NCBI RefSeq assembly: GCF_020092905.1
Contig: NZ_JAGSGB010000001.1
Coordinates: 1,302,001 to 1,366,000 of the forward strand
Source: Pacificimonas aurantium
GTDB taxonomy: Bacteria > Pseudomonadota > Alphaproteobacteria > Sphingomonadales > Sphingomonadaceae
Length of the DNA stretch: 64,000 nucleotides
Direction: 5' to 3'
This document shows, one piece after another, positions 56,825 through 64,000 of this stretch. The first letter of the stretch is position 1; each line of letters begins with the position of its first letter. A program made the translations under genes and the position numbers. Under the pieces are notes generated by a model, which was given only the letters and a program-made list of their open reading frames with translations, was not told where the DNA came from and did no database searches.

Positions 56825-57265
56825 ATGGTGGACAGGAATGCAGCCGCAGCTGGATCGGACAGGGACCCGATCTACATCGTCTATGACGGCGACTGCCCCT
56901 TTTGCACCGCCTATGTGAAGATGGCCCGTTTGCAGAAGGCGGCCGGCCCCGTGGAGCTGCTGGACGCCCGTCAGCCCCATCCGGTCGTCGACGAGGTCGT
57001 CTCGCAGGGGTTCGATCTGGACGAGGGCATGGCGATGAAGATCGGGGGCGACATCCTGCACGGGGACGAGGTGGTCCACCGCATATCCCTCATGACGACG
57101 CCGAATCCGGGCATGAACGGTCTTGCCGCGAAGATCCTGAAGGACCGGCGCCGCGCCCGGCTGCTCTATCCGTGGCTGCGGCGCGGACGTAACCTGGCCC
57201 TGACCCTGCTGGGCAAGCGGCGTATCCGCACGGCCGGCGCCAAGGGGGCGGGCTCGCAGACCTGA
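56825..57265 (+). CDS. DCC1-like thiol-disulfide oxidoreductase family protein (DUF393)
   Basis: A 146-residue thioredoxin-like protein with the family motif YDGDCPFC (CPFC is the redox pair) near residue 21 and the late WLRRGRNLAL segment. DCC proteins are often next to or fused with HTTM proteins, which matches the neighbour 25 bases upstream. It ends the three-gene cluster. Confidence 0.88.
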   Translation: MVDRNAAAAGSDRDPIYIVYDGDCPFCTAYVKMARLQKAAGPVELLDARQPHPVVDEVVSQGFDLDEGMAMKIGGDILHGDEVVHRISLMTTPNPGMNGLAAKILKDRRRARLLYPWLRRGRNLALTLLGKRRIRTAGAKGAGSQT

Positions 57266-57421
57266 CCGGCTGCCGAGCCCGTGCGCCGCCTGCGCGCCCC
57301 GTGCCGCACTGGGAGGCGCGAACTGACCTTTTCAAATCATGCCGCTGCGGTTATGAGGCCGCGCTTCGACCGTGGCCCCCTGATCCCCTGGATCACCTGG
57401 CGGGCCGCGCACCCTGTATGC

Positions 57422-57511
<90 letters not shown>

Positions 57512-57799
57512 CACAGTTCATCTTTATTCCCAGTTCGTTAGGGCGATCCCGCAAGCCCGCGAAACCGCGCGGAATCTTAGGCTGAAACCGTCGTGCCTGC
57601 GGGACTTCTTCATCGGCGAGAAATTCGTGACCGCGTTAGCGGACAGAGTATGAACTTGTCAGGGTCTTGTATGAAGCTGTCGCGGCGGCGTCATCGCGGT
57701 GCTGCAATGGCGGCACTGGGGGCACCGCGAGCAGGGTGTTCTAGGTCTCAGCCCGCCGCGAACCTGATTGATACGACCACTGCTGCCGCAATCGGCCTT

Positions 57800-58573
57800 C
57801 TAGGCGCGTCCAGTCGGCACGACCACAGGCGTTCCAGACAGTTCCTCCAGCCGCGCACGGATGCCGTAGACCGTCCGGAACCGCTCCGGCGTTAGCACCG
57901 CATGCGGTGGCCCCTCGGCGACCAGTTCCCCTTCATGCAGCAGCAACAACCGGTCGCAATAGCGGGCCGCCATGCCGAGATCGTGAAGAATCGCGGCGAC
58001 CAGCATGCCTCCGTCCGCGCGCTGTTTCAGAAGGTTCATGACGTCGAGCTGGTGGGCCGGGTCGAGCGCCGCAAGCGGTTCATCGACGATCATTGCCCCT
58101 GCTTCGACAGCGAGCGCGCAAGCCAGAAGTGCCCGCGCCTGCTCGCCGCCGGACAGGGTCGTGGCGTCGCGGCTGCGCAAATGCGCGATGTTGGCGGCCG
58201 TCAGCGCAGCTTCGATGGCGGCGCGGTCCCTTTCCGACAGCTTCGAGAATGGCGCAAGATGCGGCAGGCGGCCCAGCGCGACCAGGCGCTCGACGCTGAG
58301 CGGCCAGTGCAGCGACTGCCCCTGCGCGAGATAGGCGATCTTGCGTGCCACGTCGGCGCGCGACAGCTGCCTACTGTCGCGGCCATCAATGAGGATGCGA
58401 CCGCTTGCCGGCGTCAGCAGACCGAGGATGGCGCGCGCCAGCGTCGACTTCCCCGCGCCGTTCGGACCGACGATGCCGACAAATTCACCCGGGTAGAGGG
58501 CTAGGTCGATGTTTCGCAGGATCGGCGTTCGATCTTGCGAGACGTGAACGCCCGATAGCTCGATCCGTGGCAT
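57800..58573 (-). CDS. btuD: Vitamin B12 ABC transporter ATP-binding protein
   Basis: A 257-residue ATPase of the FecE/BtuD type: Walker A GPNGAGKST, signature LSGGEQARALLACALA, Walker B GAMIVDEPLAALDP, H-loop HDLGMA. It starts at the ATG directly after the permease stop. Assignment to cobalamin rests on the neighbouring riboswitch-controlled receptor; on sequence alone a siderophore or heme importer is possible. Confidence 0.88.
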   Translation of the reverse strand: MPRIELSGVHVSQDRTPILRNIDLALYPGEFVGIVGPNGAGKSTLARAILGLLTPASGRILIDGRDSRQLSRADVARKIAYLAQGQSLHWPLSVERLVALGRLPHLAPFSKLSERDRAAIEAALTAANIAHLRSRDATTLSGGEQARALLACALAVEAGAMIVDEPLAALDPAHQLDVMNLLKQRADGGMLVAAILHDLGMAARYCDRLLLLHEGELVAEGPPHAVLTPERFRTVYGIRARLEELSGTPVVVPTGRA

Positions 58574-59572
58574 TTACCAGACCCTCCGGGCGCGCAGCAG
58601 ATAAACGAGGAAAACGGGCACGCCCAAAAAGGCGGTGACGACCCCCAGCTTCAGCTCGTTCGTGGTAGGCAGAAGGCGTACGAAAAGGTCGGCGAGCGTC
58701 AGAAGGCATGCGCCGGCAAAGGCAGAGGGGAGAAGCGCTGCCGACGGGCTTTTGTCCGTCAGGGGCCGTACCATGTGGGGCACGATCAGCCCGACGAAGC
58801 CGATCGCGCCGGAGACCGCGACGGCGCCGCCAACCCCCAGCGCGGTTCCGGTCAGGATGCGAAGGCGCAGGCGTTTGAGGTCGACGCCGAGCGCCTTGGC
58901 GCCGTCCTCGCCCAGCGTCAGGCCGTCGAGAGCGCGGCCATTCCAAAGCAGCAGCGCCATCCCGGCGACGATCGGCGGCAGCGCCATGAAAAGATCACCG
59001 AAAGATCGGTCCTCCAGGCTGCCGAGAAGCCAGGTCATGATCTCCAGTGCGGCAAAGGGATTTGACGACAGGTTGAGGGCGAGGCTGATGCCCGCGCTCG
59101 CGGCCGTGGCGATCGCTATCCCCGCCAGAATGAGGGTGAGGGGGCTCTCGCCCCTGCCGCTGAGCAGGAACAGCAGTCCGAGCGCGAGAAGCGCAGCGGC
59201 CACTGCGAGCACCGGGACCGCGAAGGCCGACAGCGAGGCAAAGCCGAAATAGAGCGCCGTGACGGCACCGAGAGCCGCGGCGTTGGAGGCGCCGAGGACC
59301 CCGGGTTCGGCCAGCGGGTTCCTGAGATATCCCTGTAACGCCGCGCCGCTGAGGCCGAGTATGGCGCCGACGAGAAGACCGAGAAGCGCGCGCGGCAGGC
59401 GCAATTCGAACAGGATAGCGCGAATGACTGGGTCGCCGCTGCCGTCCAGCGCGTGTCGCCACAGAAGCGTCGGCGGAATGTCCGCTGTCCCGAAGCTGAG
59501 CGATAGAAAGGCGCACAGGACTGCTAGCGCCGCAAGCCCGGCGGACAGGTGCCTGGTCCAGCGACGTCTCAT
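58574..59572 (-). CDS. btuC: Vitamin B12 ABC transporter permease (FecCD/BtuC family)
   Basis: A 332-residue permease with about ten membrane segments. The family blocks RLPRALLGLLVGAILGLSGAALQGYLRNPLAEPGVLG and GAIGFVGLIVPHMVR are intact. I used the ATG at 59572 (MRRRWTRHLSAG); the frame is open 19 codons further. It is divergent from btuF across 80 bases, so the two may share a control region. Confidence 0.9.
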   Translation of the reverse strand: MRRRWTRHLSAGLAALAVLCAFLSLSFGTADIPPTLLWRHALDGSGDPVIRAILFELRLPRALLGLLVGAILGLSGAALQGYLRNPLAEPGVLGASNAAALGAVTALYFGFASLSAFAVPVLAVAAALLALGLLFLLSGRGESPLTLILAGIAIATAASAGISLALNLSSNPFAALEIMTWLLGSLEDRSFGDLFMALPPIVAGMALLLWNGRALDGLTLGEDGAKALGVDLKRLRLRILTGTALGVGGAVAVSGAIGFVGLIVPHMVRPLTDKSPSAALLPSAFAGACLLTLADLFVRLLPTTNELKLGVVTAFLGVPVFLVYLLRARRVW

Positions 59573-59652
59573 CGACCTGCCGAACCGGAATGGCGACGCG
59601 ACATTGCCAAGGCCGGGCCGCTGCGGCACGGAGCGGCGCGGAGGAGTTCCGA

Positions 59653-60495
59653 ATGCCGACTGCCCGCCTTATCCTTCTGCTCTGCGCCTGTGCCGCGGCG
59701 GCTTTCGGCGCTGCCCGGGCGGCGGCGGCACCGGAGCGGATACTCTCGCTCAACCTCTGCGCCGACCAGTATCTGCTGGCGCTCGCCGACCCCTCCCAGA
59801 TCGCGGCTCTCACCAGCTTTGCGACGGACCCGCACATGTCGGCGGCGGCGGGGCAGGCCGAGGCATTCGCTTCGACTGGCGGAAGCATCGAAGAGGTGCT
59901 CGCCATCCGCCCCGATCTTGTGATCGCTACGCCCTTTTCGCGCGCGGAACGCGGAAGGCTTATGCAAAAGTTCGGAGTCGAGACCGTCAGCCTCCAGCCG
60001 GCGAACAGCTTTCTCGAGGTGGAGGACCGAATACGCGAAGTCGGCCAGCTCGTCGGCCGGTCGGCCCGCGCCGAGCTCCTGGTTGCAGACATGCGCGCCT
60101 CGCTCGCGGCGCTCCCCCGCAACCCCGGCCAGGACCGGACCGCCGCCTATTATCAGCGCCGCGGCTATCTGACCGGCGGCGAGACGCTGGTCGACGACCT
60201 GATGCAGCGGGCGGGCCTTCGCAACTTGGCGACAGAGCTCGGACGACCGGCCCTGTCGCGCCTGTCGCTGGAGGAGATCGCTCTCGCGCGGCCGGACTTC
60301 CTGATCGTCGAGGAGGCCACGCTGGACGCGCCCGACCGCGGCGCTGCGATGCTGCGCCATCCGCTGCTCGAGGACATTCCGCGGCTCGTCCTGCCGCAAG
60401 CGTGGACGGTGTGCGGCGGGCCGGCCTACGTCAGGGCCGCCGCTGCGCTTGCAGAGCAGCTTCGGCGGGCCGACGCGGACCCGCCAGTTCGCTGA
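59653..60495 (+). CDS. btuF: Periplasmic cobalamin-binding protein (BtuF-like)
   Basis: A 280-residue helical-backbone binding protein with a signal peptide (MPTARLILLLCACAAAAFGAARAAA). The start of the mature part, PERILSLNLCADQYLLALADPSQIAALT, and LSLEEIALARPDFLIVEEA are typical of this ABC substrate-binding family. Unlike btuC, btuD and btuB it is on the plus strand; its stop is 20 bases from the btuB stop. Confidence 0.88.
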   Translation: MPTARLILLLCACAAAAFGAARAAAAPERILSLNLCADQYLLALADPSQIAALTSFATDPHMSAAAGQAEAFASTGGSIEEVLAIRPDLVIATPFSRAERGRLMQKFGVETVSLQPANSFLEVEDRIREVGQLVGRSARAELLVADMRASLAALPRNPGQDRTAAYYQRRGYLTGGETLVDDLMQRAGLRNLATELGRPALSRLSLEEIALARPDFLIVEEATLDAPDRGAAMLRHPLLEDIPRLVLPQAWTVCGGPAYVRAAAALAEQLRRADADPPVR

Positions 60496-60515
60496 CCGGA
60501 TCCGCGCCGACTGCA

Positions 60516-62387
60516 TCAGAAATTCACCCTGACGCCGCCATAGGCACTTCGGCCAAGAGCATTCTTGCCGAATTGGACCTGGTATTCATTGTCGAAGAGA
60601 TTCGTCACACGGCCGAACAGTTCGACTTCATCGGTCAGGGGCAATGACCCGAGCAGGTCGGTAACGACAAACCCGTCGGTTTCCCCGCCATAGGCGGCGG
60701 CGTTGTCGCTGCTGAACCGGACCCGGGCAGTGACGGAAAAACGGTCGCGAGGCGAAACGGTGAGAGCGGTCGTGCCGCTATGTTCCGGCCGGCCGATATC
60801 GCTATAGTCGCCCGTGTCGTCGCTGGCTTCCTCTGCGCTGACATAGGTGTAGCTCTGCGTCAGGGTCAGTCCTTCCAGGGGCTGCAGTGCGAAGGCCAGT
60901 TCGATGCCCGAGCTACGCGTCCGGCCTAGCTGCGCATAGCCACCAAATGGTGGCCGGGTGCCGTCGAACACGATCTCGTTGGTCACCTTCGTGAAGAAGA
61001 CGCTCGCTTGCGCCGTCAGGGACCCGAAGTCGAGGTCGATGCCGACATCTCCGCCTTCGCTCGTTTCGACCTCCAGCTCGGCATTGCCGTAGCTGGGATC
61101 GAACAACTGGTAGAGGCCGGGCGCCTTTGCACCAGTGCCGAAACTGCCGCGGAGCTTAGCGGTGCCGCCGGCCACGTCGGCGATCAGATAGGCGGCTGTC
61201 GCGCGGTAGGTATCATAGCTACCGAAGCGGCTGTTGTCGTCCAGCCGGGCGGCGCCCGTCAGGGTCAGCCCCTCGGCGGGGAACAGCGCCACTTCGCCGT
61301 AGACCGACTTCGTGTCGATCGAGGCGTCGAACTCGCCGGAAAACAGCGTAACCTGCTCGGTACGCTCCTCTTCGTAATTGGCGCCTGCCGCAAACTGGAG
61401 CAGGTCGCTCGCCGCGTAAGCGAGGTCCAGCGACAGGACATTCTTCGTGCCTTCGTAAACATCGCCATCGGGGCTGTTATACTGACCGAAATAGACGCGT
61501 TCGACATCGTAGCGGCTGGCTGTCACATCGGCGGAGAAGCTGTCGTCGTCGCTGGCGAAGCGCCCCGTCGCTGCCACGGCGAATTCTTCCACCTCAGCCG
61601 TATCCGAACTGTCGGACGCCGTGTTGTCGAGATCGGTGTCGGCATCCAGCCAGTAGCCGATCAGCTGCAGCTCGAGATTCGGTGAAACTTCCAGTCCCGC
61701 GCGGCCACTGAAGCCGTAGCGGGAATAGGCATCGTCCTCGGCCTCCGTTCCAGGCGCGGGATCGGTAAGCGAGGGGCCGTCATGCTGATAGCCGGTGGCC
61801 GTCACGCGAACGTCCAGCGGCCCGGTTTTGCCGAGGATCGACGCCCCTCCGTTCCATGTGTCGTAACTGCCATACTCGGCTTCCGCCGCGACATCGAAGC
61901 CGTCGCGCTCGGCCCGCTTCGTGACGATGTTGACGACGCCGCCGATCGCGTCGGAGCCGTAGAGGGAACTCTGGTTGCCGCGCAGGATTTCTATCCGGTC
62001 GATGTCCTGGGTAATCAGATGGTCGACCTGATACTGGGTGCTGATCACGCTCGGGTCACCGAGCTCGATGCCGTCGACCAGATACAGGACCTGGTCGTTG
62101 GCCGAGCCGCGGATGCTGACACTTGTCATGTCGCCCGGCCGGTCGGTCGTCACCTGGACCCCCGGTACGTCCTGCAGGAGGGTATTGAGAAAGATGTACT
62201 GGCCGCGCTCGATCTCCGCGGCCTTCACGACGGTATAGGCACTGCCCACCTCGCGCGGCTCCAGCGGCAGGCGGCTTGCGGTGATAACGATCTCGTCCCT
62301 GTCGGCATCCAGCGGGGCGCTGGTCTGCGCAAGGGCCGGCGAGCAGAGGCCCAGGGCCAGGGTAGTGAGGGATAGTCTTGTCTTCAC
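60516..62387 (-). CDS. btuB: TonB-dependent vitamin B12 receptor BtuB
   Basis: A 623-residue outer-membrane receptor. GTG at 62387 follows GGGAG by 6 bases; the product has a signal peptide (LSLTTLALGLCSPALAQ), TonB box DEIVITAS, plug (TLLQDVPGVQV, SIRGSANDQVLYLVDGIELGDPS, RIEILRGNQSSLYGSDAIGGVVNIVTK) and barrel ending GGVRVNF. The cobalamin riboswitch in its leader makes B12 (or a related corrinoid) the likely ligand. Confidence 0.94.
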   Translation of the reverse strand: MKTRLSLTTLALGLCSPALAQTSAPLDADRDEIVITASRLPLEPREVGSAYTVVKAAEIERGQYIFLNTLLQDVPGVQVTTDRPGDMTSVSIRGSANDQVLYLVDGIELGDPSVISTQYQVDHLITQDIDRIEILRGNQSSLYGSDAIGGVVNIVTKRAERDGFDVAAEAEYGSYDTWNGGASILGKTGPLDVRVTATGYQHDGPSLTDPAPGTEAEDDAYSRYGFSGRAGLEVSPNLELQLIGYWLDADTDLDNTASDSSDTAEVEEFAVAATGRFASDDDSFSADVTASRYDVERVYFGQYNSPDGDVYEGTKNVLSLDLAYAASDLLQFAAGANYEEERTEQVTLFSGEFDASIDTKSVYGEVALFPAEGLTLTGAARLDDNSRFGSYDTYRATAAYLIADVAGGTAKLRGSFGTGAKAPGLYQLFDPSYGNAELEVETSEGGDVGIDLDFGSLTAQASVFFTKVTNEIVFDGTRPPFGGYAQLGRTRSSGIELAFALQPLEGLTLTQSYTYVSAEEASDDTGDYSDIGRPEHSGTTALTVSPRDRFSVTARVRFSSDNAAAYGGETDGFVVTDLLGSLPLTDEVELFGRVTNLFDNEYQVQFGKNALGRSAYGGVRVNF

Positions 62388-62591
62388 GTCCAACTCCCGG
62401 GCGCCGCGCAACGGTCACCGCGTCCGGGTCGGTCGTTTCGTCGGGCGAAACGAGAGGCGCTCCGCAGCGGAACGGGCGCCCGGCGCCCGCCGCGGAAGGC
62501 CGCGGCAACCCGGCCGCGCTCAGTTTCGTCGCTCAGACGGAAGTTCACCGTGCCCCGGCCAATCCCTGGACCGCGGCAAGAGCGACCGGAC
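62388..62591 (-). promoter_or_regulatory. Long leader between the riboswitch and btuB
   Basis: About 200 GC-rich bases separate the aptamer from the btuB start. A perfect 7-bp hairpin (CGTTTCG, loop CCCGA, CGAAACG; 62434-62452) lies ~45 bases before the GTG, and other GC-rich pairings are possible. This probably is or contains the expression platform; whether it stops transcription or masks the ribosome site cannot be decided by eye. Confidence 0.45.
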
Positions 62592-62788
62592 GCCGGCAGG
62601 TCTCCTGGCTTGCGGGTCTCGGCGCTGATGCTCGGCCTTCCCAGGTTTCCCCAGTGGCTGTCCGGCCCGTCGGAGCCGAAACATGGCATTGCGCTCACCG
62701 CTCACAGTTGCAGGGACAGCCGCGGATTCAGGAGGTGTCAGCCTCCTTCACCGCATTCCCGTTTAAGCCTCTCGTCGAGGCACCGGCG
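62592..62788 (-). ncRNA. Cobalamin riboswitch
   Basis: Reading the minus strand: GGTGCC at the 5' side, GGGAATGCGGTGAA, a TCCGCGGCTGTCCCTGCAACTGTG block, GCCACTG, CCTGGGAAGGC, and the B12 box AGCCAGGAGACCTGCC at ~62613-62596. Order and spacing fit the class-I adenosylcobalamin aptamer. It should lower btuB expression when B12 is plentiful. Boundaries are approximate. Confidence 0.95.
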
Positions 62789-62902
62789 CGATCAGTCGAT
62801 CCGGGATTTCCCGGATCGGGGCGGCGCATATCGCAAACCGCGCCGGACGCAAACGAATAATAGCGAGGGGGAGTGGATCGGTATTACGCCCCGGCGAGCG
62901 GA

Positions 62903-63628
62903 CTAGCCATGAAGTCCGCTTGCGAAGGGATCGACATAATCCAGACGGCGGATTTCGCTTTCGGGATCCAGAATTTCGAAGCCATCGCGCCACGTGGCGA
63001 TCCGGTCGCTTTCCTTCAGGGACTTCAGCACGCGGCTCACATGGACTTCGGTCTGGCCAATGAATTCGCCAAGTTCGCCCTGTCGCAATGGGATCCGGAC
63101 GGGGTCCTTGGGGAGGCCCGCGGCGCCCGCCTCCGACCGGAAATCGAGAAGCAGGGTCATCATGCGATCTGGGCCGGGAAGCGCGATGAGCGCGCGGGTG
63201 CGCTGCGCGGTACGAAGGGTCCGTGCCATTTCATGCCGTCCGATGGTAGCTTGAAGCTGCGGTTGCTCCCGAAACGCCGCGACGAGTTCCTCGCCGTCCA
63301 ATAGATTCACGTTGCTTCCGCCGACGAACATGAAGTTCATCCGGACCTTCGGGGCTCGGAAGGTCGTCCAATTACAGATCGCACCGGGACCGAAAAGGTC
63401 GCTGATATGCCGGCGTCCATCTGGAAGTATACTCACGGTGAAGCCGTAACCGCTTTCCAGAACCCATAAATGTCCGCTTCCCATCTCATCGGACGCTATC
63501 ATCTCTGCAGCGGGAAATTCCAAGTTGCGTACGGCGCCTGGCGAGCCGGATATTATTTTATTATTTAAAGAAAAATTGGACAGCCGTCTCTCAAGAAGCC
63601 CGCTGTATTCAGAAGTACCTGTAATCAA
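62903..63628 (-). CDS. Crp/Fnr family transcriptional regulator
   Basis: A 241-residue regulator from TTG at 63628: N-terminal cyclic-nucleotide-binding-like domain (SGHLWVLESGYGFTVSILPDGRRHISDLFGPGAI) and C-terminal winged helix (LRQGELGEFIGQTEVHVSRVLKSLKESDRI). No Fnr-type iron-sulfur cysteines cluster at the N-terminus, so it is not an oxygen-sensing Fnr; the effector is unknown. The first ~30 codons are AT-rich compared with the rest. No clear ribosome site precedes the TTG. Confidence 0.82.
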   Translation of the reverse strand: MITGTSEYSGLLERRLSNFSLNNKIISGSPGAVRNLEFPAAEMIASDEMGSGHLWVLESGYGFTVSILPDGRRHISDLFGPGAICNWTTFRAPKVRMNFMFVGGSNVNLLDGEELVAAFREQPQLQATIGRHEMARTLRTAQRTRALIALPGPDRMMTLLLDFRSEAGAAGLPKDPVRIPLRQGELGEFIGQTEVHVSRVLKSLKESDRIATWRDGFEILDPESEIRRLDYVDPFASGLHG

Positions 63629-63889
63629 GATGAGGAAACCCGAATCGAGATTTACTGAATTTGATGATTATGAGACAGAACGATTCACTTTAACAAGAGT
63701 TCAATCGGTCATATCAGTAGGATTTTCGCATTATAACTTGAAAGAAATGTGCGGGATCGGGGATTTTTGGGAATTTTCTTGAAAATCCGCTCTGCAAGAA
63801 AGTTGACGTGACTGCCTCGCCGGGTCGTCCTGGGAATCCCGGGCTATGCTGACCGTATTCATGTTCCGCTGCTGCGACACCGGAGGGCA
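63629..63889. other. AT-rich intergenic stretch upstream of the Crp/Fnr gene
   Basis: Lower GC than almost all the rest of the window. A 50-codon plus-strand frame (63630-63782) exists but has no ribosome site. GGATTTT at 63761-63767 and AAAATCC at 63782-63788 form an inverted repeat with a 14-base spacer. TTGACG at 63802 is a weak -35 candidate without a well-placed -10. No convincing gene. Confidence 0.4.
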
Positions 63890-63985
63890 ATGCCAGCAAC
63901 CCCGGCAAGTTCGAACCGGAACGGACCTGTAATGAACGACGCAGGCGCTGAACCGTTTCCCCGGGGTGTGAAGAAAGGCGTTTGA
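63890..63985 (+). CDS. Possible 31-residue leader ORF coupled to the next gene
   Basis: ATG at 63890 follows GGAGGG and opens a 31-codon frame (MPATPASSNRNGPVMNDAGA...) whose TGA overlaps the next ATG as TGATG, the usual form of translational coupling. An internal ATG at 63932 gives 17 residues. It may be a leader peptide, a small gene or chance. Confidence 0.3.
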   Translation: MPATPASSNRNGPVMNDAGAEPFPRGVKKGV

Positions 63986-64000
63986 TGAGCGAGCATGCGA
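63985..64000 (+). CDS. Start of a gene cut by the window edge
   Basis: ATG at 63985 begins MSEHA and runs out of the window. AAAGG lies 8 bases upstream and its ATG shares the A of the preceding TGA. Product unknown. Confidence 0.4.

Noticed and set aside
57512-57799. Possible integration scar after tRNA-Ser
   Set aside because: No integrase, no repeat of the tRNA 3' end and no mobile gene in the 288 bases; I see nothing there beyond mirror frames.
62384-62698. 104-codon ORF starting inside the cobalamin riboswitch and ending in GTGA overlap with btuB
   Set aside because: It begins within the conserved aptamer core, so its sequence is dictated by the RNA; the overlap with btuB is probably chance.
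63630-63782. 50-codon plus-strand ORF upstream of the Crp/Fnr gene
   Set aside because: No ribosome site, starts next to the regulator's start on the other strand, and no recognisable features; kept only as a note in the intergenic entry.
63918-63945. EcfG-like GGAAC before the last gene
   Set aside because: At 16-17 bases spacing the sequence is not CGTT-like, and it falls within the short coupled ORF.

Overview
The window comes from a GC-rich alphaproteobacterium. Gene orders (fur-plsC-miaB-phoH-ybeY-corC-lnt-metK-trmB; aroA, cmk-rpsA-ihfB-lapA-pyrF-trpFBA-accD-folC; rplU-rpmA-obgE-proBA; rpmH-rnpA-yidD-yidC-engB), a MucR/Ros regulator, a Fur lacking the CxxC zinc pairs and several TonB-dependent receptors fit Sphingomonadales best; this placement is inference from gene content. 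Most of the window is core housekeeping DNA in tight operons, largely on the minus strand, with many ATGA or GTGA stop/start overlaps and an unusual number of GTG and TTG starts. I see no transposase, integrase, rRNA or CRISPR array.

Layout. 1-10.8 kb: ohr (cut by the window edge), trmB, a membrane GGDEF protein, metK behind a palindrome resembling a SahR operator, then lnt, corC, ybeY, phoH, miaB, plsC, fur and mucR. 10.8-18.7 kb: rimI, tsaB, a nitroreductase, an Nfu scaffold, a universal stress protein, a DUF2333 protein, a GST, engB, yidC, yidD, rnpA and rpmH; the rnpA frame runs over all of rpmH. 18.7-35.5 kb is the more accessory part: a TVP38 protein, a TonB-dependent receptor, comM, an SRPBCC/alcohol dehydrogenase/SDR operon with a possible general-stress promoter, a hydrolase-OsmC fusion divergent from a DUF389 protein, a Rieske oxygenase, ampG, and two tandem secreted HExxH metallopeptidase-like paralogues of exactly the same length.

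35.5-47.7 kb: folC, accD, trpA, trpB, trpF, pyrF, lapA, ihfB, rpsA and cmk, then an inserted opposite-strand UDP-GlcNAc 2-epimerase-like gene with a tiny membrane ORF, then aroA and a FYDLN-type zinc-ribbon gene. 47.8-54.2 kb: tRNA-Ala(GGC), proA, proB, obgE, two GNAT paralogues, rpmA, rplU with a histone-like tail, and hspQ. 54.3-57.5 kb: a three-gene cluster (family 2 glycosyltransferase, HTTM-like polytopic membrane protein, DCC thiol-disulfide protein) and tRNA-Ser(CGA). 57.8-62.8 kb: a vitamin B12 uptake locus (btuD, btuC, btuF, btuB) with a clear cobalamin riboswitch before btuB. The right end holds a TTG-started Crp/Fnr-type regulator, an AT-rich stretch, and a probable new operon cut by the edge.

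The best candidates for undescribed biology are the glycosyltransferase/HTTM/DCC cluster, the tandem metallopeptidase pair beside ampG, the rnpA/rpmH nesting, the terminator-like hairpin just upstream of fur, and the 48-residue membrane protein next to aroA.
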